NCBI GenBank assembly: GCA_947625585.1
Contig: CANQOZ010000058.1
Coordinates: forward strand, 1-7,687
Source: an uncultured Eubacteriaceae bacterium
Lineage (GTDB): Bacteria; Bacillota; Clostridia; Eubacteriales; Eubacteriaceae
Direction: 5' to 3'
DNA length: 7,687 nucleotides
Shown one piece after another: positions 5,567 to 7,687 of this stretch. The notes under the pieces are model-generated. The model was given only the letters and a program-made list of their open reading frames with translations. It was not told the origin of the DNA and made no database searches. The position numbers and the translations under genes were made by a program. Numbering within the stretch: the stretch's first letter is position 1; every line of letters starts with the position of its first letter.

Positions 5567-6826
5567 ATGTTTGAAGTTCTTGAACGAGAAGATGTTAAAG
5601 ACATCTTTAACAGATTTGAAAGAAAGGGTTATGAAATCTATATTGTCGGTGGTGCTGTACGAGATAGCTTATTAGGCGAGGAAGTTGCCGACATTGATTT
5701 TACAACAAACGCTACTCCAGATCAGATAAAGGACCTCTTTGACTTAACAATTGATGTTGGTAAACAATTTGGAACGATCCAAGCTTTATTAGGGAATAAG
5801 AGTTATGAAATAACAACATTTCGAAGTGAAAATGACTACAGTGATTCAAGACATCCAGATGATGTTCAATTTTCAACTTCCCTAGAAGAGGATGCTAAAA
5901 GGAGAGATTTTACAATCAATGGTATGGCTCTTGATTCGAAAGGACAACTTTACGATTTTCATAACGGTCAAGAAGACTTAAAAAGAGGTATCGTTCGGAC
6001 AATAGGTGACCCTTTAGAACGTTTTGAGGAAGACGAGCTTAGGAAGTGGCGCTTAGTTCGATTTGCCTCACAAAAGGGATTTGAAATTGAGAAGAATACA
6101 TATGAATCCCTTGTTTTTGATCCTGATACGAATAACGTTTCGTTAGAGAGAATAAGAGATGAATTAGTTAAAATAATCATGGCAGATAAGGTAAATTGGG
6201 GCGGTTATCTTTTAAATAGAACTCGATTGTATCCACTTCTTTTAAAAAGACTTGGAATTACTGTTGCAGAACGTTTAGAAGAAATTCAGGACTTAACTGA
6301 AAGCTTTGAGATTATGTATCTGATGCCAAAAGATATTAGCAGTCGCCTCGCTGTACTTCTTATTCCACTCAATGAAGAGGAACGCCGAATTTTTCTACGT
6401 GAGATGAAATTTCCAAAGAAACAGCAAAGGAAAGTTTTGTCTTATCTTGAAAACTTAAAATATCCAAGAACAATTACGGACCTTAAAAGTACAATGCGTG
6501 AGATCGGCGTTGACAATACCTATAAGTTCTTAGAAATTCTAAGTGCTATTGCTAAGACAGAGCAGGATCGAATTAAAACGAATCAAGTTATCAATCTTCG
6601 AAGAATGGCCAAGAAGATTTTAGATGATAAAGAACCGATCTATATTAAGGACTTAGCTGTTAACGGAAACGACTTAAAACAACTTGGTCTAGAAGGTAAA
6701 GCAATAAGTCAGGCTTTGAATAAATTACTGCTCCACGTTTATCGTAATCCAGAAGATAATAAAAGAGATATTCTAATAGAAACACTTAAAACTGATGAAG
6801 AATTTAACGTCTCCGACAACCATTAA
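5567..6826 (+). CDS. cca: CCA-adding tRNA nucleotidyltransferase (class II)
   Basis: Adds or repairs the 3'-CCA end of tRNAs from CTP and ATP without a nucleic acid template. The 419 residues fit class II enzymes without an extra HD domain. The head has YIVGGAVRDSLLG (25-37) and the two metal-binding aspartates D42 and D44 in DIDFTT; RRDFTINGMA (112-121) follows in the neck and EEDELR (154-159) contains the EDxxR nucleotide-selection motif. The C-terminal helical tail contains LAVNGNDLKQLGLEGKAIS (363-381), a segment typical of Bacillota CCA enzymes, likely for tRNA binding. An enzyme adding only A or only CC has the same core and cannot be excluded from sequence alone. W161, in the EDELRKWRLVRF block, sits where I would expect an aliphatic residue; otherwise it looks intact. 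Its last 32 bp overlap rsmA. Confidence 0.9.
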   Translation: MFEVLEREDVKDIFNRFERKGYEIYIVGGAVRDSLLGEEVADIDFTTNATPDQIKDLFDLTIDVGKQFGTIQALLGNKSYEITTFRSENDYSDSRHPDDVQFSTSLEEDAKRRDFTINGMALDSKGQLYDFHNGQEDLKRGIVRTIGDPLERFEEDELRKWRLVRFASQKGFEIEKNTYESLVFDPDTNNVSLERIRDELVKIIMADKVNWGGYLLNRTRLYPLLLKRLGITVAERLEEIQDLTESFEIMYLMPKDISSRLAVLLIPLNEEERRIFLREMKFPKKQQRKVLSYLENLKYPRTITDLKSTMREIGVDNTYKFLEILSAIAKTEQDRIKTNQVINLRRMAKKILDDKEPIYIKDLAVNGNDLKQLGLEGKAISQALNKLLLHVYRNPEDNKRDILIETLKTDEEFNVSDNH

Positions 6827-7643
6827 TGAACTTAAAGAAAAATATAACTTTAACTTGAGAAAGCGCTTTGGTCAGAACTTTTTAGTTGATCAAAATATTG
6901 TAGAGAAAATAGCTGATTCGTCTGACATTCAAGATGACGACTTTGTTGTAGAAATCGGTCCTGGTATTGGAACATTAACCAGAGAACTCGCTAAAAAAGC
7001 TAAGGAATTAACTGTTGTTGAAATAGATAGAGACTTAATTCCTGTTCTAGAAGATACTTTAAGTGATTTTGACAATATCAATATTATTAATGATGACTTC
7101 TTAAAAGTTGACTTAAATGAGCTAAATCCAGAAGGCAAGCCTCTTAAGATCTCTGCTAATCTTCCTTACTATATTACAACGCCGATTATTATGTCTTTAT
7201 TAGAATCCGACATTGATATTGAGAGTATGAGCTTTTTAGTTCAAAAGGAAGTAGCTGACCGAATCGCTGCTGAACCTGGCAATAAAAGTTATGGTTCTCT
7301 TTCTGTCATTGCTCAATACTACGCTGATATTCATAAAGCTTTTGATGTTCCGGCTTCTGTATTTATGCCAAGACCTAAAGTTGACTCAGCTGTTGTTGTT
7401 TTAAAGAAGAAAAAGGATCTTAACGAAAACGTCTCTAAAGATAAATACTTTAAAGTCGTTAAAGGTGCCTTTTTAAATCGGAGGAAGACTTTACTAAATT
7501 CACTTAGTTCTAACTTGGGATTTTCAAAAGACAGAATTAGGGAGATGTTACAGAAGCTAGACATTGATGAGAAGATCCGTCCTGAGAAGCTGACAGATAA
7601 AGACTTTGAACGAATAACTAACGAACTGTATCCAAGCAGCTAA
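6795..7643 (+). CDS. rsmA: 16S rRNA (adenine1518-N6/adenine1519-N6)-dimethyltransferase
   Basis: RsmA/KsgA uses S-adenosylmethionine to dimethylate two adjacent adenines in the loop of helix 45 near the 3' end of 16S rRNA, a late 30S maturation and quality-control step. The 282 residues are normal for the family. Motifs are FGQNFLVD (25-32), the SAM loop EIGPGIGTLTREL (53-65), VVEIDRDLIPVLE (74-86), the catalytic NLPYYITTPI (122-131), QKEVADRIAAEPGNKSYGSLS (from 150), VFMPRPKVDSAVV (189-201), FLNRRKTL (226-233) and RPEKLT (262-267). The ATG at 6795 is the only in-frame ATG before the conserved FGQNFL block. It gives a 32-bp overlap with cca and has no clear Shine-Dalgarno, so coupling to cca translation is likely. 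Loss of RsmA classically gives kasugamycin resistance. Confidence 0.96.
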   Translation: MKNLTSPTTINELKEKYNFNLRKRFGQNFLVDQNIVEKIADSSDIQDDDFVVEIGPGIGTLTRELAKKAKELTVVEIDRDLIPVLEDTLSDFDNINIINDDFLKVDLNELNPEGKPLKISANLPYYITTPIIMSLLESDIDIESMSFLVQKEVADRIAAEPGNKSYGSLSVIAQYYADIHKAFDVPASVFMPRPKVDSAVVVLKKKKDLNENVSKDKYFKVVKGAFLNRRKTLLNSLSSNLGFSKDRIREMLQKLDIDEKIRPEKLTDKDFERITNELYPSS

Positions 7644-7644
7644 A

Positions 7645-7669
7645 TTATTTCCCAGAATTTGGGAAATAA
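7645..7669. terminator. Perfect 10-bp hairpin after rsmA, candidate transcription stop
   Basis: Arms TTATTTCCCA (7645-7654) and TGGGAAATAA (7660-7669) are exact reverse complements around a 5-nt loop, starting 1 nt after the rsmA stop. Neither side has a proper T-run (ACTGTTCT on the plus side, TTTAGC on the minus side), so it is a weak or non-canonical terminator, an mRNA-stabilising end, or an operator for a gene beyond the right edge. Confidence 0.45.
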
Positions 7670-7687
7670 ACTGTTCTAAGTGTAAAC

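Overview
The window is AT-rich (mid-30s % G+C by eye) and densely packed with genes. It looks like a chromosomal segment of a low-GC Bacillota (Firmicutes), most likely a clostridial-type lineage. The main evidence is a histidine operon ordered hisZ-hisG-hisD-hisC with a short-form HisG plus the HisRS-like subunit HisZ, alongside standard bacterial CCA-adding and RsmA enzymes. I cannot assign a genus. I see no insertion sequence, phage gene, CRISPR array, tRNA or rRNA.

Layout: positions 1-4042 are a minus-strand operon, hisZ (2795-4042), hisG (2163-2843), hisD (908-2194) and hisC (from 911, running off the left edge and missing its C-terminus). All junctions overlap (49, 32 and 4 bp), so one polycistronic mRNA with coupled translation is likely. 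HisZ and HisG together perform the first step of histidine synthesis, HisC the aminotransferase step and HisD the final two oxidations. The genes for the other steps would lie beyond the left edge.

Positions 4043-4327 are a 285-bp divergent intergenic region, the least ordinary part of the window. Next to hisZ there is an 8+8 bp inverted repeat (candidate operator) and an extended -10 promoter that would give an almost leaderless mRNA. Next to the plus-strand genes there are nested long inverted repeats (4170-4306). They fold as a rod on the plus strand, and all three non-Watson-Crick positions in the two 13-bp stems become G-U wobbles in that orientation. This suggests an RNA leader or small RNA. 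A further pair of complementary segments would compete with the inner stem.

Positions 4328-7643 are a plus-strand cluster: a membrane-anchored protein with three apparent PAS folds and no recognisable output domain (4328-5551), a CCA-adding tRNA nucleotidyltransferase (5567-6826) and the 16S rRNA dimethyltransferase RsmA/KsgA (6795-7643). The last two act in tRNA and ribosome maturation; what the PAS protein does there is unknown. A perfect 10-bp hairpin follows rsmA but lacks a U-tract.

The enzymes are ordinary members of their families. The points worth a second look are the intergenic structures and the orphan PAS protein.
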